DNA of 64,000 nt from Paenibacillus naphthalenovorans (GCF_900099895.1 NZ_FNDY01000012.1:1-64000); one strand, 5' to 3'; shown: positions 7,356-17,401, counted from the first letter of the stretch. Translations and numbers: made by a program. Notes: generated by a model not told the origin, from the letters alone.

Positions 7356-7648
7356 CCCAGAAGACACAGGGAATCAAGAAGGCGGTAGCCTTAAAATATG
7401 CACCCGATATCTCGGCGGCTCCCAAGCTTATTGCTAAGGGGAAGGGCAGACTTGCCGAGTCCATCATGGAAAAGGCCAGGGAGAACGGTGTACCGATCCA
7501 AGAGGATCCATCTCTTGTTGAGGTATTGTCTAAACTGGATTTGGATCAGGAAATTCCGCCGGAGCTTTACAAGCTTGTAGCTGAGGTGCTGACCTTCATT
7601 TACCGTTCTGACCAGAAAGCCAAACAATGGAGGGGGGAAGGCGGTTGA
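7352..7648 (+). CDS. FlhB C-terminal-domain homologue (YlqH type, export switch family)
   Basis: 98 residues, related to the cytoplasmic domain of FlhB/YscU but without the membrane part. The region KYAPDISAAPKLIAKGKGRLAESIMEKARENGVPI matches the part of FlhB downstream of its self-cleavage site, while the NPTH cleavage motif itself is absent. It overlaps the FliK-like gene by 4 bp (ATGA), the same pairing as ylqG-ylqH of B. subtilis. FliK and FlhB interact during the hook-to-filament switch, so the pair may form an accessory version. Function unproven. Confidence 0.85.
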   Translation: MTQKTQGIKKAVALKYAPDISAAPKLIAKGKGRLAESIMEKARENGVPIQEDPSLVEVLSKLDLDQEIPPELYKLVAEVLTFIYRSDQKAKQWRGEGG

Positions 7649-8019
7649 CGCAATCGCGGCTGAAACGCAAAGAGCTTGGAGCCGTCGGTGAAGCGGCGGC
7701 AGAACAGCGGCTGAAGGAGCAGGGGTTTCGGCTGCTTGCACGCAATTGGCGGTGCAGAACCGGGGAGATCGATATCATAGCCATGGACGGCGAGATCTTG
7801 GTATTTGTCGAAGTGCGCACCCGCAGTGGAAGAGGCGCATTCGGAACCCCCCTGGAATCGGTGAATGCCCGGAAGCAAAGGCAAATTATTGAGACGTCGC
7901 AGGTTTACATGCATCAGCAGCGGCAGCAGGTCCGGCAGGTCCGCTATGATGTTCTGGCCGTGCAGACGGACCCGACGGGAGTTGTACTGCATATCGAACA
8001 AATCCGCAACGCTTTTTAA
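7645..8019 (+). CDS. yraN: UPF0102 endonuclease-like protein YraN
   Basis: 124 residues. The family has a restriction-endonuclease-like fold related to Holliday-junction resolvases; the motif GEIDIIAMDGEILVFVEVRTR supplies the D-(E/Q)xK-like acidic residues (Asp and Glu; Arg where Lys is common). I take TTG at 7645 as start because AGGGGGG lies 7 bp before it and it overlaps the upstream stop (TTGA). An in-frame ATG at 7627 has no ribosome site. The stop codon overlaps that of convergent comM by a few bases. Biological role poorly known. Confidence 0.85.
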   Translation: MTQSRLKRKELGAVGEAAAEQRLKEQGFRLLARNWRCRTGEIDIIAMDGEILVFVEVRTRSGRGAFGTPLESVNARKQRQIIETSQVYMHQQRQQVRQVRYDVLAVQTDPTGVVLHIEQIRNAF

Positions 8020-9596
8020 CCCAAGAGCGTGAGCGGATTTATTTTTTTGTCCAAAGCCCGGTATTGCAGCGCCTCGGCGGCATGCTCGGGTAAAACGTCG
8101 TCCTTCCCTTCCAAGTCGGCGATCGTACGGGCAATTTTTAAAATCCGGTCATGTGCCCGTACGCTTAACCCCAATACCTCAAAAGAACGCTCCAGCAGCT
8201 TTGTCGTCGCCTGGTCGATCCGGACATGCTCCCGCAGCATTTTTCCGCTTAGCTCGCTATTAAACAGGACTCCGGAGCCATGGTATCTGCGAAGCTGAAT
8301 TTGATGCGCGTGTTCTACAATAGTGCGCATTTCGGTCGATGTCATCTGTTTTTGTTCGGGAGCGAGATGCTTATACTCGATACGAGGAACCTCGACATGA
8401 AGGTCGATACGATCGAGCAGCGGACCGGAGATTTTGGAGCGGTAATGTGCTACCTTCACAGGACTGCAAATACAGCCTTGCTGCTCGGTTCCGGCTCCCC
8501 AAAAACCGCATGGACACGGATTCATAGAAGCCGCAAGTAAAACATGCGCAGGGAACTTGTATACGGCCCGGGCACGACCGATGGTAACCCACCGGTCTTC
8601 CAACGGCTGGCGCAGCACTTCCAATGCAGCTCTGGAAAACTCGGGAAGCTCATCAAGAAAAAGTACGCCGCGATGCGCCAAGCTCACTTCCCCCGGCTTG
8701 GGAATGCCTCCGCCTCCGATTAATCCGGCGGCGGAAATCGTATGATGGGGCATGCGAAAAGGCCGTTCGCGGACTAGCTGTCTCCGGTCCGCAAATTTTC
8801 CGGAAGCGCTGTAAATTCGGGTCACATCGAGCGATTCCTGTTCATTCATCTCCGGCATGATCGAAGGGAGGCGCTTGGCCAACATGGTTTTGCCTGTGCC
8901 CGGCGGACCGATCAGGAGCACATTGTGCATTCCGGCGGCGCATATCATCAAAGCCCGTTTGACATGCTGCTGCCCGTATACATCGGCATAATCCTCTTGA
9001 GCGGTTAAAGGCTTTGAATGCAATGCTTGAGATGAACGATCAATGGATTGAATTGCATTCGCCGTATGCACCGGATGGCTGTTCCCGTTGTCCCTTGGAT
9101 CGGCGACGAGCTCGCTTAAATGCCGGATTCCTACGATCTCACAGCCTTCAAACCACCGGGCTTCTTCCGAATTGTCCTCCGGCAAAACGACACGAGTGAT
9201 GCCGTGCTCTTTGGCCGACGCGATCATGGACAATACGCCGGGAATCGCCCTGACCGAACCATCCAGGGCAAGTTCGCCGATCAGCAGCGTCTTCATAATG
9301 CGCTCCTGCCGGAGTTGTCCGCTGGTGGAAAGAATTCCTGCGGCTATCGCCAAATCGAACGCGGACCCTTCTTTGCGTATATCCGCAGGCGCCAAATTGA
9401 CCGTGATACGCTGCAGCGGAAAGGTGAATCCGCAGTTTTTAATGGCGGCGCGCACCCGTTCCATCGACTCTTTAATTGCGCTGTCGGGCAGCCCGACGAT
9501 AGTCATTTGGGGCAAACCGTTGCTCAAATCAACCTCGACATCCACCAATTTGCCATCAATGCCGTGCAAGCATGCGCTGATTACTTTTCCATACAT
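8016..9596 (-). CDS. comM: YifB/ComM family AAA ATPase (Mg-chelatase-like)
   Basis: 526 residues. Related Gram-negative ComM is a helicase that promotes branch migration when transformed DNA is integrated. The N-terminal Lon-like domain is followed by Walker A GPPGTGKT (230-237), Walker B LFLDELPEF, and a zinc-binding insert with CPCGF and CICSP. I chose the ATG at 9596 because AAAGGTG lies 8-9 bp upstream and the family starts with MYGK or similar; an in-frame ATG at 9632 would add 12 unusual residues. It is the only complete gene on this strand and has its own promoter. dprA, another transformation gene, lies nearby. Confidence 0.93.
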   Translation of the reverse strand: MYGKVISACLHGIDGKLVDVEVDLSNGLPQMTIVGLPDSAIKESMERVRAAIKNCGFTFPLQRITVNLAPADIRKEGSAFDLAIAAGILSTSGQLRQERIMKTLLIGELALDGSVRAIPGVLSMIASAKEHGITRVVLPEDNSEEARWFEGCEIVGIRHLSELVADPRDNGNSHPVHTANAIQSIDRSSQALHSKPLTAQEDYADVYGQQHVKRALMICAAGMHNVLLIGPPGTGKTMLAKRLPSIMPEMNEQESLDVTRIYSASGKFADRRQLVRERPFRMPHHTISAAGLIGGGGIPKPGEVSLAHRGVLFLDELPEFSRAALEVLRQPLEDRWVTIGRARAVYKFPAHVLLAASMNPCPCGFWGAGTEQQGCICSPVKVAHYRSKISGPLLDRIDLHVEVPRIEYKHLAPEQKQMTSTEMRTIVEHAHQIQLRRYHGSGVLFNSELSGKMLREHVRIDQATTKLLERSFEVLGLSVRAHDRILKIARTIADLEGKDDVLPEHAAEALQYRALDKKINPLTLLG

Positions 9597-9605
9597 AAAT
9601 AAAAA

Positions 9606-9637
9606 CACCTTTCCCATCATTTTCATGGCCAAAGGTG
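9606..9637 (-). promoter_or_regulatory. Hairpin in the comM leader enclosing the ribosome site, followed by a U-tract
   Basis: On the minus strand CACCTTT (9637-9631) pairs with AAAGGTG (9612-9606), then comes TTTTTATTT directly before the ATG. The 3' arm is the Shine-Dalgarno sequence of comM. The element could act as an attenuator or mask the ribosome site. Confidence 0.5.
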
Positions 9638-9666
9638 CTTCCTTATCCGCTCATGTCTATAGGATT

Positions 9667-9695
9667 ATTGTAGTTCATTTGCCGTTATTAGGCAA
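9667..9695 (-). promoter_or_regulatory. Sigma-A promoter of comM
   Basis: Read on the minus strand: TTGCCT (9695-9690), 17 bp, TACAAT (9672-9667). Near-consensus spacing and boxes. It overlaps the divergent promoter of the zinc-ribbon gene. Confidence 0.7.
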
Positions 9696-9706
9696 CCCGG
9701 CATAAT
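9679..9706 (+). promoter_or_regulatory. Sigma-A promoter of the zinc-ribbon gene, with inverted repeat TTGCC-N7-GGCAA
   Basis: TTGCCG (9679-9684), 16 bp, CATAAT (9701-9706). Its -35 box and the -35 box of the comM promoter together form the inverted repeat TTGCC-N7-GGCAA (9679-9695), so polymerases or a regulator would compete for one site. Confidence 0.55.
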
Positions 9707-9770
9707 CTTTCCTTGATTCGGGGTTACACAGCGGATCCCTTGGCCATAATGATACCAGAGGTGATGAAAA

Positions 9771-10028
9771 ATGGAACAAAAACCTTATTTTTGTCCAAAT
9801 TGCCGTTCCAACCGTGTAAAATTCAGCGTGATTTCAAGCTACTCTCAACGATTTTTGAAGGATGCGATCACCGGTTCCGTACAGGAAGTAAGCGACCCGG
9901 AGCAGTTGGAGGAAAGCGAACCGACGATTCAATGCCAGGTATGCAGTTTTACAGGAAATGAGATGCGTTTCATCAAACAAGCGGAGCGTGAGCCCAGAAC
10001 GGCTACACAGATAAACCCGAACTATTAA
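9771..10028 (+). CDS. Small zinc-ribbon protein, function unknown
   Basis: 85 residues with two CxxC pairs, CPNC near residues 8-11 and CQVC about 47 residues later, the usual pattern of a zinc ribbon. Between them is a helix-prone segment; the tail is basic and polar. No membrane segment or signal peptide. The ATG follows AGAGGTGA at 6 bp. The gene stands alone between a divergent promoter and a strong terminator. Zinc ribbons often bind nucleic acid or other proteins, but nothing here shows which. Confidence 0.75.
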   Translation: MEQKPYFCPNCRSNRVKFSVISSYSQRFLKDAITGSVQEVSDPEQLEESEPTIQCQVCSFTGNEMRFIKQAEREPRTATQINPNY

Positions 10029-10046
10029 CAAATTCAATTGAACGCG

Positions 10047-10087
10047 GCGCATGCTTCCCGTTACGGGAGGTAATGCGCTTTTGTTTT
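10047..10087 (+). terminator. Strong Rho-independent terminator
   Basis: GCGCAT (10047-10052) pairs with ATGCGC (10073-10078); an inner stem TCCCG-TTA-CGGGA strengthens it. TTTTGTTTT follows. Confidence 0.85.
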
Positions 10088-10394
10088 AAATAGGCAAAGC
10101 GTTCATAACAGATCCTTGACCTTGGCCGCTAAAGATGTGAGTATTTTGTTGAATCATGTCATAAGGCGAACGTCGGAAATAACTGATACTATCGTGTCTT
10201 ATAAAAAAGATAAATCGCGTCATTAACAAAAATAATAAGGAAACTGGTCGAAAAAAGTGATACAATAATAAAGGTTTGTCAATCCGGACATGCTAGGGTT
10301 TGGCAGACGGATGTTTGTAGCGGTTGGCTTTTACCGGAAAAGGCAAAGGCTAATACCATATAGGAAGTCATTCATGATAGGAGGATTTTGCTAA
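10088..10394 (+). promoter_or_regulatory. sucCD upstream region and leader
   Basis: AT-rich stretch without a gene. TACAAT at 10261-10266 is the best -10 box; the -35 region (AGGAAA around 10238) is poor, so an activator or another sigma factor may be needed. TTGACC at 10116-10121 lacks a good partner. The leader of about 120 nt has a short stem, ATCCG with CGGAT, and ends in AGGAGG (10379-10384), 10 bp before sucC. Confidence 0.4.
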
Positions 10395-11555
10395 ATGAAT
10401 ATCCATGAGTATCAAGGCAAAGAAGTGCTGAAGCAGTACGGGGTTGCCGTACCGGAAGGGAAAGTTGCTTTTACGGTGGACGAGGCCGTTGAAGCGGCAA
10501 AATCGTTGGGTACGTCCGTAGTAGTGGTGAAGGCGCAAATTCATGCCGGCGGCCGCGGTAAGGCAGGCGGGGTTAAGGTAGCCAAAAACCTCGATGAAGT
10601 CCGTACATATGCTAGTGAAATTTTAGGTAAAGTTCTCGTTACGCATCAAACAGGACCTGAAGGTAAAGAAGTTAAGCGTTTGTTGATCGAGCAGGGCTGC
10701 GACATTAAGAAAGAATATTATGTCGGCGTTGTGGTTGACCGCGGTACAGGCCGTGTCGTCATGATGGCTTCCGAAGAAGGCGGCACCGAGATTGAAGAAG
10801 TAGCTGCCCGCACTCCTGAGAAAATTTTCAAGGAAGTAATCGACCCGGCTATCGGTTTGCAAGCGTTTCAAGCGCGCAAGCTGGCTTATGCCATCAATAT
10901 TCCGAACGAGCTTGTTAATAAAGCCGTGAAGTTTATGATCGCGCTCTATAACGCATTTGTAGATAAGGATTGCTCCATTGCCGAGATCAATCCGCTCGTT
11001 GTTACGGGCGACGGTAATGTAATGGCGCTCGACGCGAAGCTGAACTTTGATTCCAACGCGCTGTACCGCCACAAAGATATTGTGGAGCTTCGCGATTTGG
11101 AAGAAGAAGACGAGAAGGAAATCGAAGCCTCCAAGTACGATTTGAGCTACATCGCGCTTGACGGCAACATCGGCTGCATGGTCAACGGCGCAGGTCTGGC
11201 TATGGCTACCATGGATATCATCAAATATTACGGTGGAGAACCGGCCAACTTCCTCGATGTAGGGGGCGGTGCAACGACGGAGAAAGTAACGGAAGCCTTC
11301 AAAATCATTCTTTCCGACCCAAGTGTAAAAGGAATCTTCGTTAACATTTTCGGCGGAATCATGAAATGCGACGTCATTGCCAACGGTGTCGTCGAAGCCG
11401 CCAAGCAAGTAAGTCTTGACAAGCCGCTTGTTGTGCGTCTGGAAGGTACGAACGTAGACCTCGGCAAAAAGATTTTGAATGAATCCGGACTGAACATCGT
11501 AGCTGCCGACTCGATGGCGGACGGCGCCCAGAAGATCGTTGCTCTCGTGAAATAA
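10395..11555 (+). CDS. sucC: Succinyl-CoA synthetase (ADP-forming), beta subunit
   Basis: 386 residues. With SucD it converts succinyl-CoA, ADP and phosphate to succinate, CoA and ATP in the citric acid cycle. The N-terminal ATP-grasp domain begins [16 protein letters not shown] and contains [12 protein letters not shown]; the C-terminal ligase domain has [15 protein letters not shown] and FLDVGGGAT, which receive the phosphate from the alpha-subunit histidine. ATG with AGGAGG at 10 bp. Its only partner, sucD, follows after 58 bp, and a terminator closes the two-gene unit. Confidence 0.98.
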   Translation: MNIHEYQGKEVLKQYGVAVPEGKVAFTVDEAVEAAKSLGTSVVVVKAQIHAGGRGKAGGVKVAKNLDEVRTYASEILGKVLVTHQTGPEGKEVKRLLIEQGCDIKKEYYVGVVVDRGTGRVVMMASEEGGTEIEEVAARTPEKIFKEVIDPAIGLQAFQARKLAYAINIPNELVNKAVKFMIALYNAFVDKDCSIAEINPLVVTGDGNVMALDAKLNFDSNALYRHKDIVELRDLEEEDEKEIEASKYDLSYIALDGNIGCMVNGAGLAMATMDIIKYYGGEPANFLDVGGGATTEKVTEAFKIILSDPSVKGIFVNIFGGIMKCDVIANGVVEAAKQVSLDKPLVVRLEGTNVDLGKKILNESGLNIVAADSMADGAQKIVALVK

Positions 11556-11613
11556 TTGCGGGTTTCCATTTGACTTTTTTCTTCAATAATATTAAGGGAT
11601 GTGAACATAGATC

Positions 11614-12546
11614 ATGAGTATTTTGGTCGATAAAAATACAAAAGTCATTACACAAGGGATTACCGGTTCCGTAGGGATGTTCCATACAAAGGGCGGACTT
11701 GATTACGGCACACAAATGGTAGGCGGCGTCACTCCAGGCAAAGGCGGCACAAACGTCGACATCGCGCTGGAAAACGGTACAACCGTCTCGATTCCTGTAT
11801 TCAACACGGTAGCTGAGGCAAAAGCGGCAACAGGTGCAACCGCGTCCGTTATTTACGTTCCGCCGGCTTTCGCGGCAGATGCGATCATGGAAGCCGTTGA
11901 TGCTGAGCTGGACCTGGTCATCTGCATTACAGAAGGCATTCCTGTTCTCGACATGGTTAAGGTAAAGCGTTATATGGAAGGCAAGAAGTCCCGTTTGATC
12001 GGGCCAAACTGCCCTGGCGTCATTACTCCGGGCGAATGCAAAATCGGTATTATGCCCGGCTATATCCACACTCCTGGTCATGTCGGCGTCGTTTCCCGAA
12101 GCGGAACGCTGACTTACGAAGCCGTTCATCAACTGTCTACACGCGGCATCGGTCAATCGTCGGCCGTTGGTATCGGCGGAGACCCCGTGAAGGGCTCGGA
12201 GTTTATCGATATCCTCAAGCTGTTCAATGAAGATCCGGACACCTATGCGGTGATCATGATCGGTGAAATCGGCGGCTCCGCAGAAGAAGAAGCGGCCGAG
12301 TGGATTGCAGCCAACATGAAAAAACCGGTGGTCGGCTTCATCGGCGGACAAACGGCGCCTCCTGGAAAACGTATGGGCCATGCCGGCGCGATCATCTCCG
12401 GCGGTAAAGGCACGGCAGCAGAGAAAGTCGCAACGCTGGAACGCTGCGGCATTAAAGTAGCTCCGACCCCTTCCGAGATGGGTTCCACCCTGGTCAGCGT
12501 TTTGGAAGAAAAAGGCCTGCTTGAGAAATGCATCACTAAAAAGTAA
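11614..12546 (+). CDS. sucD: Succinyl-CoA synthetase, alpha subunit
   Basis: 310 residues. It carries the N-terminal CoA-binding Rossmann domain ([12 protein letters not shown] near residues 15-26) and the phosphohistidine loop MGHAGAI with His256, which relays phosphate between succinyl phosphate and the nucleotide bound by SucC. IGPNCPG and GGQTAPPG motifs are intact. ATG with a GGGATGTG site about 10 bp upstream. Length agrees with the family. Co-transcribed with sucC. Confidence 0.98.
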   Translation: MSILVDKNTKVITQGITGSVGMFHTKGGLDYGTQMVGGVTPGKGGTNVDIALENGTTVSIPVFNTVAEAKAATGATASVIYVPPAFAADAIMEAVDAELDLVICITEGIPVLDMVKVKRYMEGKKSRLIGPNCPGVITPGECKIGIMPGYIHTPGHVGVVSRSGTLTYEAVHQLSTRGIGQSSAVGIGGDPVKGSEFIDILKLFNEDPDTYAVIMIGEIGGSAEEEAAEWIAANMKKPVVGFIGGQTAPPGKRMGHAGAIISGGKGTAAEKVATLERCGIKVAPTPSEMGSTLVSVLEEKGLLEKCITKK

Positions 12547-12578
12547 GCCATTCATAAAGTCGTATTGAGATAGGCAAG

Positions 12579-12623
12579 AAGCCTTTCATATCCGTGTATT
12601 CAGCGGATTTGAGAGGCTTTTTT
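12579..12623 (+). terminator. Terminator after sucCD
   Basis: AAGCCT (12579-12584) pairs with AGGCTT (12614-12619); inner ATCCG/CGGAT adds to the stem. TTTTTT follows. Confidence 0.8.
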
Positions 12624-12652
12624 GCATCTGAGCGAAGGAGTGTATATACTAT

Positions 12653-13756
12653 ATGAACAACCGCCTCGTGCTGTTTGCGCTGCATCAAATGCAGGGTATA
12701 GGCTGGAAAACCGTCGCTGGCCTTGTGCGGCAGTTTCCTGAACTGAGTGATATCATGATGCTGAAATATGTGGATTGGCTGGAGCTGGGTCTTACTCCGG
12801 TCCGCTCCGAACAGGTGATAAAAGGGATGCGGGAGCTTGAATCCGGACAAATGGACAGGAAGCTCAAGCTTTACGAAGACCGGCAGATTGGATGGACTTG
12901 TCTGTGGGATGCAGATTATCCCGGGCTGCTGAGGGAGACGGCTGCACCGCCATGGATCCTGTATTACCGCGGCCGTCTTGAATTGGCTCATCGACCGTGT
13001 ATTGCCATGGTCGGAACGCGTAATCCTACAGCCTATGGTAAAGTCACGGCACAGCGGCTATCCGCATCGCTCTCGTCGGCGGGTTTGTGTGTGGTCAGCG
13101 GATTAGCCCGTGGAATAGACAGTGCGGCCCATGAAGGAGCCCTGAGGGAGGCGGGCGGCACGATCGGGGTGCTAGGATGCGGCATGGAACAGGTGTATCC
13201 GCCTGAAAACAAGCTGCTTTATCGAAGAATATCAGAGGACGGCCTGCTTCTGTCGGAATATCCGCTTGGTACCAAGCCCCGCCCGGGACTGTTTCCGCAG
13301 CGCAATCGGATCATCGCAGGATTAAGTCTTGGCGTGGTCGTCGTCGAAGCGGCGCTGAACAGCGGTTCGCTGATCACAGCGGACTTGGCGTTGGAAGCCT
13401 CTCGCGACGTGTTCGCTGTTCCAGGGCCGATTACTTCTCCCAAAAGTCAGGGGACCCTCCATTGGCTGAAGCTTGGAGCCAAGCTGGTTACCGGTCCTGA
13501 AGATATATTGGAGGAGTACAGAGTCCGGATATCCTTTGACCAAAAAACAAACATTAAACCTATGGTGGATACGGGATCGGTTTTGCCTGCGGATGAGCAG
13601 CGGATTTACGATTTGCTCAGCTTAAAACCGATGAATATTGAAGAATTATTGGCGCAAAGTCAATATAAATTTGGACATTTGCATTCAGTTCTGATAAATT
13701 TACTAATGATGCAGCGAATCGTCGAGCTTCCAGGTTCAGTCTACACAGTACCTTGA
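12653..13756 (+). CDS. dprA: DNA-processing protein DprA
   Basis: 367 residues. DprA binds incoming single-stranded DNA during transformation and loads RecA on it. The extended Rossmann fold shows [12 protein letters not shown] (from about residue 119), [14 protein letters not shown] and the [12 protein letters not shown] loop; an N-terminal helical region precedes it, and the C-terminal part ([12 protein letters not shown] and onwards) looks like the winged-helix domain. ATG preceded by GAAGGAG. Its neighbours topA and sucD are the same as in B. subtilis. Confidence 0.95.
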   Translation: MNNRLVLFALHQMQGIGWKTVAGLVRQFPELSDIMMLKYVDWLELGLTPVRSEQVIKGMRELESGQMDRKLKLYEDRQIGWTCLWDADYPGLLRETAAPPWILYYRGRLELAHRPCIAMVGTRNPTAYGKVTAQRLSASLSSAGLCVVSGLARGIDSAAHEGALREAGGTIGVLGCGMEQVYPPENKLLYRRISEDGLLLSEYPLGTKPRPGLFPQRNRIIAGLSLGVVVVEAALNSGSLITADLALEASRDVFAVPGPITSPKSQGTLHWLKLGAKLVTGPEDILEEYRVRISFDQKTNIKPMVDTGSVLPADEQRIYDLLSLKPMNIEELLAQSQYKFGHLHSVLINLLMMQRIVELPGSVYTVP

Positions 13757-13797
13757 TGATCATACATATTTCATTTGTCGAAGGGGGAAGGACACCT

Positions 13798-15897
13798 ATG
13801 GCCGATTCGTTAGTCATTGTGGAGTCACCCGCAAAAGCCAAAACGATCAGCAAATATTTAGGAAGTAAATATATTGTTAAGGCCTCCATGGGTCATATTC
13901 GCGATCTGCCTAAAAGTCAGATCGGGGTTGAAGTCAAAAAAAACTTTGAGCCGAAGTATATTACGATCCGGGGCAAGGGATCTGTTCTCAAAGAGTTGAA
14001 GGATGCCAGAAAAAAAGTCAAAAAAGTATATCTGGCAGCGGACCCTGACCGTGAAGGGGAAGCCATCGCCTGGCATTTGGCGCATTATTTGGAACTGTCC
14101 GACCAGGAGGATTGCCGTGTCGTTTTTAACGAGATCACGAAACAAGCGGTAAAGGATGCTTTCAAGACGCCGCGCAAAATCAATAAGGATTTGGTTAACG
14201 CCCAGCAGGCGCGGCGCATTCTGGATCGGCTTGTCGGCTACAAAATCAGTCCGCTCTTATGGAAAAAGGTAAAGAAAGGACTGTCCGCCGGTCGGGTACA
14301 GTCGGTTGCCGTGAAGCTGATCTACGACCGTGAAAATGAGATTAAAGCGTTCGTTCCGGAGGAATATTGGTCGATAACCGCCAAGCTCGCTGCCGGAAAA
14401 GCGGAGTTTGAGGCGAAATTTTTCAGCAGCGGCGAGAAAAAGGAATTGAAGACCGAGGCCGAAGTCAACGAAATCCTCGCCGCATTAAACAAATCCGAGT
14501 TTGTTGTAAGCGAGGTCAGGGAGAAGGAGCGCCAGCGCAATCCTTCCCCTCCGTTCATTACCAGTTCGCTACAGCAGGAAGCCGCCCGGAAATTGAACTT
14601 CCGCGCCGCGAAGACGATGTCCGTAGCTCAGCAATTATATGAAGGAATCGATTTGGGCAGCGAAGGAACGGTCGGTTTGATCACCTATATGCGTACGGAT
14701 TCTACCCGGATTTCACCAGTGGCGCAGGAAGAAGCCAGGGAATACATCCTGCAAAAATATGGGGAAGCCTACTATCCTGAAACGCCGCGCAGTTACTTGA
14801 AAAAGAATGCCAACGCGCAGGATGCCCATGAAGCGATCCGACCAAGCTCCGTCCTGCGTGAACCGGATCAGATTAAGGATTATCTAAGCCGTGATCAACT
14901 CCGGCTGTATAAGCTGATATGGGAACGGTTTGTGGCGAGCCAAATGGCTTCCGCCGTGATGGACACGATGACGGTCGATCTGACTGCAGGTCCGGTCGTA
15001 TTCCGCGCCGTTGGCTCTAAAATCAAATTTCCAGGCTTTATGAAGGTATATGTCGAAGGAAGTGACGATGCCGCAGCGGATAGCGGGGACGAAGAAAAAT
15101 TGCTGCCGCCGCTTAAACAAGGAGATCATGTGATTAAAAAGCAGATCGACCCGAAGCAGCATTTTACACAGCCTCCTCCCCGTTATACCGAGGCGCGTTT
15201 GGTCAAGGCACTGGAGGAAATGGGCATCGGCAGACCCAGTACGTATGCGCCGACACTGGAGACGATTCAAAAGCGCGGCTACGTTGCCATCGAGGACAAA
15301 AAATTCGTGCCTACGGAGCTCGGTGAGCTCGTGATTCAGCAAATGATTGAATTTTTCCCTGAAATTTTGGACGTGGAATTTACGGCTCAAATGGAGGAGG
15401 ATCTCGATCATATCGAGGAAGGCAAGGAAGATTGGGTTCAGGTGCTCAGCGAATTTTACGAGTCGTTTGAGAAGCGGTTGGAAGTAGCGGAGGAAGAGAT
15501 GGAGAAGGTGGAAATCCAGGACGAGGTTTCTGATGATATTTGCGAGAAATGCGGTAATCATTTTGTTTACAAAATGGGACGCTTTGGCAAATTTCTGGCT
15601 TGCTCCGGTTTTCCTGATTGCCGCAACACCAAGCCGATCGTTAAAAATACCGGCGTGACTTGTCCCGGTTGTCATAAAGGTCAGATTATTGAACGCAGGA
15701 GCAAAAAAGGCCGGATATTTTATGGCTGCGACCGTTATCCCGATTGTGAATTTGTTTCCTGGGATAAGCCGGTGGACCGCCCTTGTCCAAAGTGCGGAAG
15801 CATGCTGGTGGAGAAGCGTAACAAATCAGGCACCTTTATTCAATGCGTCGCCTGTGACTATAGAGAAGAAGCGAAGGAAGAGCAGGATCGCGATTAA
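13798..15897 (+). CDS. topA: DNA topoisomerase I
   Basis: 699 residues, type IA enzyme that relaxes negative supercoils. The Toprim domain begins [13 protein letters not shown] and holds the metal-binding DPDREGE (82-88). The nucleophile Tyr297 lies in TYMRTDS. Three C-terminal zinc ribbons of the CxxC...CxxxxxC type begin at about 582 (CEKC), then CPGC and CPKC. The ATG at 13798 is chosen for AAGGGGGAAGG about 7 bp upstream; an ATG at 13753 would overlap dprA and has no ribosome site. Complete and of normal length. Confidence 0.97.
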   Translation: MADSLVIVESPAKAKTISKYLGSKYIVKASMGHIRDLPKSQIGVEVKKNFEPKYITIRGKGSVLKELKDARKKVKKVYLAADPDREGEAIAWHLAHYLELSDQEDCRVVFNEITKQAVKDAFKTPRKINKDLVNAQQARRILDRLVGYKISPLLWKKVKKGLSAGRVQSVAVKLIYDRENEIKAFVPEEYWSITAKLAAGKAEFEAKFFSSGEKKELKTEAEVNEILAALNKSEFVVSEVREKERQRNPSPPFITSSLQQEAARKLNFRAAKTMSVAQQLYEGIDLGSEGTVGLITYMRTDSTRISPVAQEEAREYILQKYGEAYYPETPRSYLKKNANAQDAHEAIRPSSVLREPDQIKDYLSRDQLRLYKLIWERFVASQMASAVMDTMTVDLTAGPVVFRAVGSKIKFPGFMKVYVEGSDDAAADSGDEEKLLPPLKQGDHVIKKQIDPKQHFTQPPPRYTEARLVKALEEMGIGRPSTYAPTLETIQKRGYVAIEDKKFVPTELGELVIQQMIEFFPEILDVEFTAQMEEDLDHIEEGKEDWVQVLSEFYESFEKRLEVAEEEMEKVEIQDEVSDDICEKCGNHFVYKMGRFGKFLACSGFPDCRNTKPIVKNTGVTCPGCHKGQIIERRSKKGRIFYGCDRYPDCEFVSWDKPVDRPCPKCGSMLVEKRNKSGTFIQCVACDYREEAKEEQDRD

Positions 15898-15907
15898 TCC
15901 TGCTCTT
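15878..15907 (+). terminator. Strong hairpin across the topA stop codon
   Basis: AAGAGCAGGAT (15878-15888) pairs perfectly with ATCCTGCTCTT (15897-15907); the 8-nt loop holds most of the topA stop. Only ATATC follows, so it may stabilise or slow rather than terminate. Confidence 0.45.
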
Positions 15908-15948
15908 ATATCGGCTTTGTGCAGAAAGCCACGAGGAGGAACACAGCA

Positions 15949-17277
15949 GTGACTGAAGTACCGAAAGTGACCGTGATCGGCGCCGGGCTTGCAGGCAGCG
16001 AGGCCGCATGGCAAATTGCAAGCCACGGCGTTCCGGTCGTGTTATACGAAATGCGTCCGGTAAAAAAAACACCGGCTCACATCTCCGATCAATTCGCTGA
16101 ACTGGTTTGCAGCAATTCGCTGCGCGCGAACGGCCTGACGAATGCCGTCGGGGTATTAAAGGAAGAAATGCGGATATTGAACTCCCTGATTCTGCGTGCT
16201 GCCGACAAGCATGCTGTGCCTGCGGGAGGAGCGTTAGCGGTTGACCGGGAAGGCTTTTCCGGAGAAGTGACCGCAATACTGCGCAACCATCCGCTGATCG
16301 AAGTCCGTAACGAAGAGCTGGAATCGCTGCCGGAAGGCATCGTGGTCGTCGCGACCGGTCCGCTGACGTCGCCTGCTTTGTCGAAGCATTTGCAGGAGCT
16401 TACGGGAGAAGAGTATCTGTATTTTTACGATGCGGCCGCGCCGATTGTGGAAAAAGATTCCATCGATATGAGCAAGGTGTATCTTGCTTCCCGTTACGAT
16501 AAGGGCGAGGCGGCCTACTTAAACTGTCCGATGACCGAAGAAGAATTTAACCGTTTCTACGAAGCTCTGATCACGGCAGAGAGTGCACCGGTCAAGGAAT
16601 TTGAAAAGGAAATTTATTTCGAAGGCTGCATGCCGATCGAGGTGATGGCAAAGCGGGGGCGGCAAACCGTGCTGTTCGGACCGATGAAGCCCGTTGGACT
16701 GGTGAATCCGCACACGGGTGAGCTGCCCTTTGCCGTCGTCCAGCTGAGGCAGGATAACGCGGCCGGGACGCTTTACAACCTGGTAGGCTTCCAAACCCAT
16801 TTGAAATGGGGCGAGCAAAAGCGGGTGTTCTCGCTCATCCCGGGTTTGGAAAATGCGGAATTTGTGCGGTATGGAGTCATGCATAGAAATACGTTTATTA
16901 ATTCTCCAAGCCTGCTTCATCCGACATACCAATTCAAAAGGCGGGATAATTTATTTTTTGCCGGTCAAATGACGGGCGTGGAAGGGTATGTAGAATCCGC
17001 GGCGTCCGGTCTGATCGCAGGGTTGAATGCGGCCAGGTACGCAAAAGGGCTGGAGTGCCTTGTGCCACCGCCGGATACGGCTCTGGGAAGTATGGCACAG
17101 TACATTACGACCGCCGACTTTAAGCATTTTCAACCGATGAATGCCAATTTCGGCTTATTTCCTCCGCTAGAGGAGAAAATCAAAAACAAGAAGCTCAAAA
17201 ATGAGAAAATCGCCTTAAGAGCAATTGAGAAAATTCAGAATTTTTCACAAAACATATACAATTCGACTTGTAAATAA
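15949..17277 (+). CDS. trmFO: tRNA (uracil-5-)-methyltransferase, folate/FAD-dependent
   Basis: 442 residues. It makes ribothymidine at position 54 of tRNA with methylenetetrahydrofolate as methyl donor and FAD as cofactor. The N-terminal FAD-binding motif [15 protein letters not shown] is intact, as are CSNSLRANG and the [14 protein letters not shown] region near the C-terminus. GTG at 15949 is the start: GAGGAGGAA lies 7 bp upstream. The last 20 residues are AT-rich in code and end unusually (NIYNSTCK), possibly a drifted tail. In B. subtilis a recombinase gene (codV/xerC) follows; here hslV comes next. Confidence 0.95.
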   Translation: MTEVPKVTVIGAGLAGSEAAWQIASHGVPVVLYEMRPVKKTPAHISDQFAELVCSNSLRANGLTNAVGVLKEEMRILNSLILRAADKHAVPAGGALAVDREGFSGEVTAILRNHPLIEVRNEELESLPEGIVVVATGPLTSPALSKHLQELTGEEYLYFYDAAAPIVEKDSIDMSKVYLASRYDKGEAAYLNCPMTEEEFNRFYEALITAESAPVKEFEKEIYFEGCMPIEVMAKRGRQTVLFGPMKPVGLVNPHTGELPFAVVQLRQDNAAGTLYNLVGFQTHLKWGEQKRVFSLIPGLENAEFVRYGVMHRNTFINSPSLLHPTYQFKRRDNLFFAGQMTGVEGYVESAASGLIAGLNAARYAKGLECLVPPPDTALGSMAQYITTADFKHFQPMNANFGLFPPLEEKIKNKKLKNEKIALRAIEKIQNFSQNIYNSTCK

Positions 17278-17297
17278 AACATGTACTATGGTACGAT
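17268..17297 (+). promoter_or_regulatory. Likely promoter of hslV-hslU-codY
   Basis: TTGTAA (17268-17273), 18 bp, TACGAT (17292-17297), overlapping the end of trmFO. The predicted start near 17304 lies upstream of the hairpin at 17347-17372. Confidence 0.5.
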
Positions 17298-17346
17298 ATA
17301 CCCGTCTATATTGCTCTGTCTAAGTGTATACACCGGAATTACCATC

Positions 17347-17373
17347 AAACTAAGCTTGAAACAGCTTAGTTTT
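17347..17373 (+). terminator. Terminator-like hairpin in the trmFO-hslV gap
   Basis: AAACTAAGCT (17347-17356) pairs with AGCTTAGTTT (17363-17372), 10 bp with a 6-nt loop, followed by TTCG. It can end trmFO transcripts, but also sits in the leader of transcripts started at the hslV promoter, 11 bp before the ribosome site. Confidence 0.6.
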
Positions 17374-17401
17374 CGTCATGATTGGAGGAGAATTGGCGAT
17401 T

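Noticed and set aside
10094-10107. Possible CcpA cre site (GCAAAGCGTTCATA) upstream of sucC
   Set aside because: At least three mismatches at conserved positions of TGWNANCGNTNWCA and far from the likely promoter.
11374-12555. 393-codon minus-strand frame opposite sucC and sucD
   Set aside because: Antisense to highly conserved genes, Cys/Phe/His-rich, with no plausible start.
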